In this document: in pieces, positions 25,380-30,156 of the stretch
Layout of the letters: each line of letters starts with the position of its first letter
Numbering within the stretch: position 1 is the stretch's first letter
NCBI GenBank assembly: GCA_964438025.1
Contig: CAYTIK010000011.1
Span: 1-30,156, forward strand
Direction of reading: 5' to 3'
Source: GCA-002790615 sp964438025
Lineage (GTDB): Bacteria > Patescibacteriota > Minisyncoccia > Moranbacterales > UBA2206
Length of the DNA: 30,156 nucleotides
Translations under genes and position numbers: made by a program
The notes under the pieces: model-generated
The model's input: only the letters and a program-made list of their open reading frames with translations
What the model was told of the DNA's origin: nothing
The model's database searches: none

Positions 25380-26321
25380 ATGGCTACTTTATATAATCAA
25401 GCTGATAAAAATACCCGCCTCACCTGGCTTTATATCAGCGGATTTTTGGTTTTTGTCATCGGGGTCGGTTATGTTTTCGCCGGCGCGATGGGTAATAGCC
25501 AAATTCTTTACGGGGCGGTGATCTTTTCCATCATTATGAGTTTTGGTTCTTATTGGTGGAGCGATAAAATCGTTCTGGTGATGAGCGGAGCCAAAGAATT
25601 GAACCACGAAAATAATAGGGAGATGTATCATTTGGTAGAAAATTTATGCATCACGGCTGGCCTGCCGCTACCTAAAATTTATTTAATCGAAGACAGCGCG
25701 CCTAACGCTTTTGCGACCGGCCGCGATCCGCAGCATGGCGTGATTTGTCTTACTTCCGGTATTATCCAAAAATTGGAAAAAGCGGAACTGGAAGGCGTGA
25801 TTGCCCATGAACTTTCCCATATCGGCAATCGGGATATCCTACTTTCTACCGTCGTGGTAATTTTAGTGGGTTTTATTACTTTATTAGCCGACTGGTTCCG
25901 CCATTGGGCGTTTTGGCCTGCCCGCAACGCTTCGCGTAGCGATGCGGGCGGGGGAGAAAATGGAAATCAGTTACGTTTGATTCTAACAATTGTAGCGGTA
26001 GTTCTGTCTATCTTGGCTCCCATTGCGGCGGTTTTAATGCAACTGGCTATTTCCCGCAAGCGGGAATTTTTAGCGGATGCTTCGGGGGCTTTATTAACTC
26101 GCTATCCGGACGGTCTAGCCAGGGCCCTGGAAAAAATTTCGGCTGACCCGGAAAAACTGGAAGCGGCCAACCGTGCCACCGCGCATCTTTTTATAGTTAA
26201 TCCTTTCTCCGCCAAAGGCGGATCCGCCTCAGGCGGAAAAGGGAAAAAGATTTCTTCTTTATTTCAAACTCATCCTCTTATTGAAGACAGAATTAAAGCT
26301 CTAAGGGGTATGTCTATTTAG
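25380..26321 (+). CDS. htpX: HtpX-like membrane zinc metalloprotease (M48B)
   Basis: Two N-terminal transmembrane helices (about 14-32 and 37-53), I-Y-L-I-E-D-S-A-P-N-A-F-A-T-G near 101-115, the zinc motif H-E-L-S-H at 143-147, two further hydrophobic segments (about 157-172 and 199-223), and the third ligand Glu229 in R-E-F-L-A-D-A. The C-terminal H-P-L-I-E-D-R-I-K-A-L-R is the family's usual ending. It degrades damaged membrane proteins in characterised bacteria. Two places carry palindrome-encoded insertions: A-R-N-A-S-R-S-D-A-G-G-G near 181 and A-K-G-G-S-A-S-G-G-K near 278. The start abuts the previous stop. Confidence 0.93.
   Translation: MATLYNQADKNTRLTWLYISGFLVFVIGVGYVFAGAMGNSQILYGAVIFSIIMSFGSYWWSDKIVLVMSGAKELNHENNREMYHLVENLCITAGLPLPKIYLIEDSAPNAFATGRDPQHGVICLTSGIIQKLEKAELEGVIAHELSHIGNRDILLSTVVVILVGFITLLADWFRHWAFWPARNASRSDAGGGENGNQLRLILTIVAVVLSILAPIAAVLMQLAISRKREFLADASGALLTRYPDGLARALEKISADPEKLEAANRATAHLFIVNPFSAKGGSASGGKGKKISSLFQTHPLIEDRIKALRGMSI
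25917..25952. repeat. GC-rich hairpin inside htpX
   Basis: A stem of about 15 pairs with one mismatch and one G-T pair (core CCCGCAACGCT / AGCGATGCGGG) and loop TCGCGT. It is read in frame and sits in the loop between two transmembrane segments, a region that tolerates extra residues. Confidence 0.8.
26202..26242. repeat. Double-hairpin (Y-shaped) element inside htpX
   Basis: Two abutting hairpins TCCGCC-AAA-GGCGGA (26208-26222) and TCCGCC-TCA-GGCGGA (26223-26237), with a weak outer stem CCTTT / AAAGG. It has the same design as the element in murE, and is translated as a Gly/Ser/Lys-rich loop before the conserved C-terminal H-P-x-I-E-D-R. Confidence 0.75.
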
Positions 26322-26348
26322 TGAATTTTTAAAATTTGTAATTTTATT

Positions 26349-26423
26349 ATGGAATTGATGGGCGGGCAGGCCCACCCGCCGATAGAAGAAAGGGTTAAGG
26401 CGCTGCGGGGAATGAAGATATAA
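26349..26423 (+). pseudogene. Remnant of a second htpX C-terminus
   Basis: A 24-codon open frame ends H-P-P-I-E-E-R-V-K-A-L-R-G-M-K-I-stop, which aligns residue for residue with the last 16 codons of htpX (H-P-L-I-E-D-R-I-K-A-L-R-G-M-S-I). The codons differ strongly between the copies, so it is not a recent copy. A GC-rich hairpin (GGCGGG / CCCGCC, 26361-26380) marks its left edge. The rest of the second protease is gone. Confidence 0.75.
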
Positions 26424-26570
26424 AACACAAACCGCACAATCCTGGGTACTCGGGACAAAAAGACAAGCAAATTTTAAAAGTACGGAGTAGAACTTTACAA
26501 AAGTATAAACAAAATTTCAAAAAATATAAAAACAGAAACCCCTCTTTGACTGGCGTGTGTTAAATATTAT

Positions 26571-26606
26571 TTAGTCAAGTAATTGCATATGCAACAAATT
26601 GACTAA
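26571..26606. repeat. 36-bp palindrome, copy 1 (upstream of PaaX-like gene)
   Basis: Two 18-base arms around the centre GCATATGC: TTAGTCAAGTAATTGCAT faces an arm that pairs at 14 of 18 positions. It ends 27 bases before the ATG of the PaaX-like gene, a place suited to an operator. A TTGACT lies at 26546-26551 just upstream. Confidence 0.85.
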
Positions 26607-26633
26607 TATGCATGACGGGAATAAAATGAGTTT

Positions 26634-27239
26634 ATGGCAAAGAAAATAAAAACCATCCAAGAAATTATCGAAAGTTTTATTGATTCTGACAGCTTTTCAG
26701 CCACGGCCGGGAAATTTTTACTTATGACTCTAGCCTTAGGCGGAATAATTTTCGCCGGAGCCATTGTACCCGGAATACTTTTGATGTCAAAAAAATCAAA
26801 AAGTTATACGAAGCAACAAATCCAAGATGCTGTTTATAATCTCAAAAAAAGAAAACTGATTGAAATTATTCAAGAAGGAGATGATAAAATTAAAGTGAAA
26901 TTGACCAATAAGGGAAAAAAACGGGTTAAGAAGTTTTGTTTGGAAACATTGAAAATTAAAAAACCCAACCAGTGGGATAAAAAATGGCGAGTTTTAATAT
27001 TTGATATTCCCACTAAGCCAAAAATATATCATCAAGCTCGCGAAGCGCTCCGCCGCAAAATAAAAGATCTGGGATTTTATCAGATGCAAAAGAGCGTTTG
27101 GGTGTATCCCTATGAATGTGAGGACGAACTACTCTTTATTGCGGAGCTTTTCCAAGTGCAAAGGTATATTGAAATTTTAACAGTAGATAAAATGCTTTAT
27201 GAAGAAGCATTAAAGAAAAAATTCAAACTAGCTTCTTAA
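26634..27239 (+). CDS. PaaX-like regulator with Cas2-fold domain and N-terminal membrane segment
   Basis: The N-terminal third has a hydrophobic helix (about 24-48, F-L-L-M-T-L-A-L-G-G-I-I-F-A-G-A-I) and a winged-helix-like segment (about 58-100, Y-T-K-Q-Q-I-Q-D-A-V-Y-N-L-K-K-R and V-K-L-T-N-K-G-K-K-R). The C-terminal half (about 118-195) resembles the Cas2-like domain of PaaX: W-R-V-L-I-F-D-I-P, L-R-R-K-I-K-D-L-G-F, Q-K-S-V-W-V-Y-P-Y-E-C. Such proteins are frequent in CPR genomes and are often annotated as Cas2, but there is no Cas1 or array here. A DNA-binding regulator is most likely. A 36-bp palindrome lies on each side of the gene, suggesting self-regulation. Confidence 0.8.
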   Translation: MAKKIKTIQEIIESFIDSDSFSATAGKFLLMTLALGGIIFAGAIVPGILLMSKKSKSYTKQQIQDAVYNLKKRKLIEIIQEGDDKIKVKLTNKGKKRVKKFCLETLKIKKPNQWDKKWRVLIFDIPTKPKIYHQAREALRRKIKDLGFYQMQKSVWVYPYECEDELLFIAELFQVQRYIEILTVDKMLYEEALKKKFKLAS

Positions 27240-27265
27240 AAAATTCTATTGCTACAATTTTATTA

Positions 27266-27301
27266 TTAGTCAAATTATTGCATATGCAATTATCTGACTA
27301 A
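27266..27301. repeat. 36-bp palindrome, copy 2 (downstream of PaaX-like gene)
   Basis: The arms pair at 16 of 18 positions around GCATATGC. It begins 26 bases after the PaaX-like stop. Its right arm is identical to that of copy 3. Confidence 0.88.
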
Positions 27302-27312
27302 GGAAGTGGTTA

Positions 27313-27354
27313 ATGTTGGCACTGCTTTTGATATTATCAATGCCTTTGAAATAA
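27313..27354 (+). other. Possible 13-codon hydrophobic mini-ORF or gene remnant
   Basis: ATG at 27313 follows an AGGAAG sequence at 27301-27306, and the frame reads M-L-A-L-L-L-I-L-S-M-P-L-K-stop. In another frame the same bases read V-V-N-V-G-T-A-F-D-I-I-N-A-F-E-I-N up to a stop near 27371, which looks like a gene tail. Neither reading can be confirmed. Confidence 0.2.
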
Positions 27355-27379
27355 ATGCGGAACAAGAGTAGAGAAATAA

Positions 27380-27409
27380 AAAAAGGACAAGTCGCAGCTC
27401 GTCCTTTTT
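27380..27409. terminator. Bidirectional intrinsic terminator
   Basis: AAAAAGGAC pairs with GTCCTTTTT, with two more pairs inside after one mismatch and loop TCGCAG. A- and T-runs on both sides allow it to work in both directions: for the PaaX-like transcript and for the minus-strand gene pair ending at 27510. Confidence 0.82.
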
Positions 27410-27509
27410 AAGTTGCAAAACACCATTTCGCAACATAGTGATAGATGCGATGATCTTCACTAGCAACATAACCTAAAATTTTATATCATTCAGTTTTTTT
27501 ACTTCTCTG

Positions 27510-28052
27510 TTAAGATCCAGAACTCTCTCTGTCTTTGTACATTTGGCTAATTTCGTAGTGTGCCCTTAAACGAATGAGAGCAGACGAATCGAGCAGATAA
27601 TAATTCTCCGCATCTTCAATAGCCAATTCTGTGAGATAGTCGCCCGGCGGTTTGCCCTTGCCATCCCAAATGGTTATTTTCTCTCTGTCAACCGTTAGGG
27701 TATATAAAAAATATTGATTGTTGCGTCCATCAACCCACTGCCTTGTTGATTTTGGCAGCGGCGATTTGGGTTTGGGTAATTTGGGAATAGCTTTCCCATG
27801 ATCTTCAGAAAGCAAAAACCTTCTCCCGTTAGCAAGTTGAACAGCTTGGCGGGATTGAATATTAATCCCCGATGATGTCCAAGTAAAATATCTGGTATCT
27901 TTTTTTGCTTTTTCGCGGGTGGCAATAGTGGCTAATTTTCTAGTTTCAAACATCATTAGATTACGATGCTTGTCTTCCATTTCTATCTTTGAGACATTGC
28001 CACTTTCCCTGAGGTAATCATAACTTGCCGTATAAACCGTAAGCACTTTCAT
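27510..28052 (-). CDS. Unknown protein, paralogue A of a tandem pair
   Basis: A 180-aa protein of no family I recognise. It begins M-K-V-L-T-V-Y-T-A-S-Y and is rich in charged and aromatic residues. Its blocks are shared with its neighbour: M-M-F-E-T, A-x-x-x-T-R-E-x-A-K, A-V-Q-L-x-N-x-x-R-F-L-L-S, and a C-terminal I-W-D-G-K-G-K-P-P-G-D followed by Y-Y-L-L-D-S-S-A-L. No signal peptide or membrane helix is seen, so it is probably cytoplasmic. The start has a GAGAGG ribosome-binding site 6 bases upstream. It lies 35 bases after the upstream paralogue, probably in one operon ended by the terminator at 27380. Confidence 0.72.
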   Translation of the reverse strand: MKVLTVYTASYDYLRESGNVSKIEMEDKHRNLMMFETRKLATIATREKAKKDTRYFTWTSSGINIQSRQAVQLANGRRFLLSEDHGKAIPKLPKPKSPLPKSTRQWVDGRNNQYFLYTLTVDREKITIWDGKGKPPGDYLTELAIEDAENYYLLDSSALIRLRAHYEISQMYKDRESSGS

Positions 28053-28087
28053 TTTTTATCCTCTCTTTCTGAAAAATAATTGACGAT

Positions 28088-28579
28088 TTATAAGTTGGAG
28101 TAGTGAATCCTTGGACCAACGAGAGCATACGAATCAAGCGCATAATATTTACCCGCAACTTTCAATACAACAATGTCTACATCCCAATCACCTGGAGGTT
28201 TACCTGCGCCATTCCAAAAGGCTATTTTTATTTTCCAAGTCTCGGTATTCAGGATATACCGGTTTACGAGCTTTACAATAATCCATAACAGGAATATGCA
28301 AAACCTAGGTATAGCTATTGCTGGGCATTTGTCTGAGAGTAGGAATCTTTTTTTATTGTCGAGCTGAATAGCCCAGCGAAGTTGAGTTTCAGCACTGTTG
28401 GCAATGTAGTCGAGCCTTTCCCTTTTCGCGTGTTCGCGAGTACCGGCAATGGCGGACTCTTCGGTGTCAAACATCATTGGATATAAACAATCATCTTCTA
28501 CTTTTACCGTTCCGGGCAGCCCATCTTCCCTGTAGCGAGAGTAACTTGCCGTATAAACCGTAATCACTTTTACTTTCAT
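28088..28579 (-). CDS. Unknown protein, paralogue B of a tandem pair
   Basis: A 163-aa relative of the gene downstream, sharing I-T-V-Y-T-A-S-Y, M-M-F-D-T, T-R-E-H-A-K-R, A-I-Q-L-D-N-K-K-R-F-L-L-S and G-A-G-K-P-P-G-D-W ... Y-Y-A-L-D-S-Y-A-L. In the middle, the charged Pro-rich stretch of paralogue A is replaced by a shorter hydrophobic one (F-C-I-F-L-L-W-I-I-V-K-L), so the central part has diverged or is damaged. A perfect AGGAGG site stands 8 bases before the ATG, and a good promoter lies upstream. Function unknown. Confidence 0.68.
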   Translation of the reverse strand: MKVKVITVYTASYSRYREDGLPGTVKVEDDCLYPMMFDTEESAIAGTREHAKRERLDYIANSAETQLRWAIQLDNKKRFLLSDKCPAIAIPRFCIFLLWIIVKLVNRYILNTETWKIKIAFWNGAGKPPGDWDVDIVVLKVAGKYYALDSYALVGPRIHYSNL

Positions 28580-28638
28580 TTGTTATTCCTCCTTTATTTA
28601 GTTTTCAAAGAATTTTTCTCCTCAAGGGAGAATAAGGC

Positions 28639-28666
28639 ATAATATAACAATTGGAAAATATGACAA
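28639..28666 (-). promoter_or_regulatory. Promoter for the minus-strand unknown gene pair
   Basis: On the minus strand TTGTCA (28666-28661), a 16-base spacer and TATTAT (28644-28639). The leader would be about 55 bases, containing a small TTCTCC / GGAGAA inverted repeat (28616-28632) and the AGGAGG site. Confidence 0.6.
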
Positions 28667-28734
28667 TAAATTTAGACTAAAATTACGGTATTTTTTCTCA
28701 ATAAAGCCTTTTTATTTTTAAATAAATTGAAATG

Positions 28735-28763
28735 TTGACAAAAAGACCGTCATTTGGTATAAT
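28735..28763 (+). promoter_or_regulatory. Full-consensus extended -10 promoter for the TrmB-like gene
   Basis: TTGACA (28735-28740), a 17-base spacer and TATAAT (28758-28763), with TG one base before the -10 box. Both hexamers are perfect; this is the strongest promoter in the window. Confidence 0.88.
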
Positions 28764-28796
28764 AGTCAGAGATTGTATTTTTAACCTCTCCTTTAA

Positions 28797-28837
28797 TTCC
28801 TCCCCTTGTTAAGGGGAGGAAGAATAATGAAATAATG
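28797..28837 (+). promoter_or_regulatory. Leader hairpin covering the ribosome-binding site, with minimal M-K-stop ORF
   Basis: TTCCTCCCCTT (28797-28807) pairs perfectly with AAGGGGAGGAA (28811-28821), which contains the GGAGG site. Seven bases after that site is ATGAAATAATG: a two-codon ORF (28827-28835) whose stop shares a base with the ATG of the regulator gene at 28835. Confidence 0.6.
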
Positions 28838-29563
28838 CAGGGCATTATACAAAATCTTATTGAAGTCGGCCTAAAGCCGAAAGAAGCTGAAATTTATTTA
28901 GCGATTTTGCATTTGGGCAAAGCCACCATTGCGGACACGTCCAGAAAATCCAAAATAAAAAGGATGACCGTTTATGAACACATTGACGATCTCTTGCGGA
29001 AAAGTCTGGTTCACAAAACTGCCCAAGGCAAGAGGGTTTATTATGTCGCCGCCAGTCCAGAAAAAATAATCAAGATGCTGGAACGGAAGAAAAAACATTT
29101 TGAAAAATTTCTGCCAGATCTCAAAACCATTTATGGCCGCGCTTCGCATAAACCGCAAATCAGATTTTATGAGGGCCTGGAAGGTATGCGGGCGATTTAT
29201 GACGAGATGACCAAGACCGCGCAAACAATCTATAGCGTATTTTCCGCGGAAAAATATTTTGCCGTGTTTAATGATAAGGACAACGAAGAATTTTTTAAAA
29301 ATATCCGGGACAATGGCGGACGGATAAAAGACCTGATAGAAAATTCACCTACTGGGAAAAAACATGCCCAGGGCCCTTGGTACAAAGATATCGGAGCGCC
29401 GAAAATGCTGCCCGCGGATTTTAATTTAGCGGTTGACCTGATGGTCTCTGGCGATAAAGTCGCCATGATTTCCCTGGTAAACTTAATCGGCGTCGTCATT
29501 GAGAATCCGGAAATCGCGGATTTGCAAAGAAACTTTGTAAAATTTATGCGCAAAAATGTTTAA
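28835..29563 (+). CDS. TrmB-family transcriptional regulator
   Basis: The N-terminal winged helix-turn-helix of the TrmB family covers about residues 1-75: L-K-P-K-E-A-E-I-Y-L-A-I-L, then the recognition-helix region K-R-M-T-V-Y-E-H-I-D-D-L and the wing K-T-A-Q-G-K-R-V-Y-Y-V-A. A short coiled-coil-like segment (about 78-95) follows, then a C-terminal domain of about 140 residues (I-R-F-Y-E-G-L-E-G-M-R-A-I-Y-D-E-M near 112), a ligand-sensing or dimer domain common in CPR and archaeal relatives. The ligand and target genes are unknown. The ideal spacing of the ribosome-binding site to a two-codon ORF, rather than to this ATG, suggests coupled translation. Confidence 0.85.
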   Translation: MQGIIQNLIEVGLKPKEAEIYLAILHLGKATIADTSRKSKIKRMTVYEHIDDLLRKSLVHKTAQGKRVYYVAASPEKIIKMLERKKKHFEKFLPDLKTIYGRASHKPQIRFYEGLEGMRAIYDEMTKTAQTIYSVFSAEKYFAVFNDKDNEEFFKNIRDNGGRIKDLIENSPTGKKHAQGPWYKDIGAPKMLPADFNLAVDLMVSGDKVAMISLVNLIGVVIENPEIADLQRNFVKFMRKNV

Positions 29564-29585
29564 AAAATTTAAAAGAAGAAATTGA

Positions 29586-29621
29586 TTAGTCAGATTATTG
29601 CATATGCAATTATCTGACTAA
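29586..29621. repeat. 36-bp palindrome, copy 3
   Basis: The best copy: arms pair at 17 of 18 positions. It lies 22 bases after the TrmB-like stop and 33 bases before the next ATG, nearly the same distance to a start codon as copy 1. Confidence 0.9.
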
Positions 29622-29654
29622 TATAAAAAGTTGAGAAATTAATTTCCATTTCGT

Positions 29655-30101
29655 ATGCAATTTAAGCCACCCAAAAACACCGAAGAATTTTATTGGACAA
29701 GCCATGCTCTTTTTAAAATGAGATGCTATGGCTTAAGCGCGCAAAAAGTTTTAGGCGTCATCAAAAGACCGGCCAGGAAAGAAGGGGGCATTGTCAAAAA
29801 TACCATTGCGGTGATGCAGCCGGTTAACCCGAAAATTGTAAATGGTAAAAAAATCTGGAAGCAGGAGGTTTGGGTGATGTACCAGACTAAAAGAATTGCG
29901 AATAAAGAATTAGGAATTAAGAATATCGAAAAAGAAAAACTAAAAAATATTCAAAATTCAATCCGCCAGCCGGCGGACAAAATTCAAAATTCTGCGAAGC
30001 GACAGCTTTGCATTATCAGTGCTTGGCGGTATCCGGGAGTGAGTCCTCAAAAAAACCCGATTCCTGGAGAAATCCTAGCGGAAATAGGGAAGATAATCTA
30101 A
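29655..30101 (+). CDS. Conserved CPR-type small protein with internal repeat-derived insertion
   Basis: A 148-aa protein. The first 75 residues (Y-W-T-S-H-A-L-F-K-M-R-C-Y-G-L-S near 14-29, V-I-K-R-P-A-R, V-W-V-M-Y-Q near 73-78) and the last 35 (I-I-S-A-W-R-Y-P-G near 118) resemble small CPR proteins with a BrnT/DUF4258-like strand pattern. Between them is a tract of about 35 residues (N-K-E-L-G-I-K-N-I-E ... I-R-Q-P-A-D-K) encoded by A/T-rich degenerate units and a GC hairpin. An RNase-toxin-like fold is possible, but no partner gene lies beside it in the window. It is preceded by a 36-bp palindrome. Confidence 0.7.
   Translation: MQFKPPKNTEEFYWTSHALFKMRCYGLSAQKVLGVIKRPARKEGGIVKNTIAVMQPVNPKIVNGKKIWKQEVWVMYQTKRIANKELGIKNIEKEKLKNIQNSIRQPADKIQNSAKRQLCIISAWRYPGVSPQKNPIPGEILAEIGKII
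29962..29977. repeat. GC-rich hairpin inside the last gene
   Basis: TCCGCC-AGCC-GGCGGA, read in frame as part of the interior insertion. The arm TCCGCC / GGCGGA is the same as in both hairpins of the second htpX element and in the inner part of the murE element. Confidence 0.75.
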
Positions 30102-30156
30102 GGGCGTATTAGATCATTAATAAATCTTACTTTAGCGTTTTTCGCAATAGCTCCAG

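Noticed and set aside
28088..28579. A frameshift in the middle of paralogue B
   Set aside because: From the shared Trp onward the frame aligns with paralogue A without a shift, and no other frame restores the missing charged stretch, so divergence or a small deletion explains it better.
26571..29621. Palindromes plus a Cas2-like domain as a CRISPR-Cas locus
   Set aside because: The three repeats are far apart and unequally spaced, with genes rather than spacers between them. There is no Cas1, and the Cas2-like part is fused to a winged-helix segment as in PaaX-type regulators.
30102..30156. Further gene start at the right edge
   Set aside because: The last 55 bases show no start codon with a convincing frame and no recognisable motif.

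Overview
The window looks like a chromosomal piece of a Candidatus Patescibacteria (CPR), probably Parcubacteria-like, genome. This is inferred, not shown by a marker gene. The support is low GC with A/T-rich intergenic DNA, mostly leaderless or weak-SD starts, densely packed overlapping genes, tandem LytR_C-domain proteins sharing a CPR-type middle segment, a Mur ligase with a shortened N-terminus, a PaaX-like/Cas2-fold regulator, and many short palindromic or degenerate repeats that run into coding sequence. TGA is used as a stop, so the code is standard. No tRNA, rRNA or CRISPR array was seen.

Region 1 (1-10964, + strand) is a surface-glycan cluster, almost certainly one long transcription unit continuing from the left. 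It holds a GT2 glycosyltransferase (cut by the window edge), a FlaA1/CapD-type NDP-HexNAc 4,6-dehydratase, a sugar C-methyltransferase, an RmlD-like reductase, a PIG-L deacetylase, a 10-formyl-THF-type formyltransferase, two GT4 glycosyltransferases, a radical SAM/SPASM protein and three further methyltransferases. Together they would make and decorate an unusual deoxy/amino sugar and attach it to a polysaccharide. The adjacent deacetylase and formyltransferase suggest an N-acetyl to N-formyl exchange.

Region 2 (10984-15025) starts at an extended -10 promoter. It encodes two paralogous membrane-anchored LytR_C proteins, a MurE-like Mur ligase carrying several repeat-derived insertions, and a small membrane-anchored protein. 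Region 3 (15105-21278) is one 2057-residue secreted protein made of four beta-helix units, each ending in D-I-G-A-D-E, followed by a Cys-rich motif and a LamG domain.

Region 4 (21279-23608) is a decay zone. It has REP-like hairpins around a frameshifted Y1 (RAYT) transposase, an intact AAA_14/DUF4143 ATPase behind a good promoter, a frameshifted remnant of a LamG C-terminus matching the giant protein, and a bidirectional terminator. Region 5 (23609-26423) has a divergent PAP2-like membrane protein (minus strand), then lemA - cytidine-deaminase-like gene - htpX, and just after htpX a fragment of a second htpX tail.

Region 6 (26424-30156) contains a PaaX-like gene with a Cas2-like domain flanked by copies of a 36-bp palindrome, a minus-strand pair of paralogous unknown genes with strong Shine-Dalgarno sites, a TrmB-family regulator behind a consensus promoter with a hairpin over its ribosome-binding site, and a third palindrome copy before a small CPR-type protein that itself carries a repeat insertion. 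The most notable signals are the palindrome trio and the structured mini-elements read in frame through murE and htpX.
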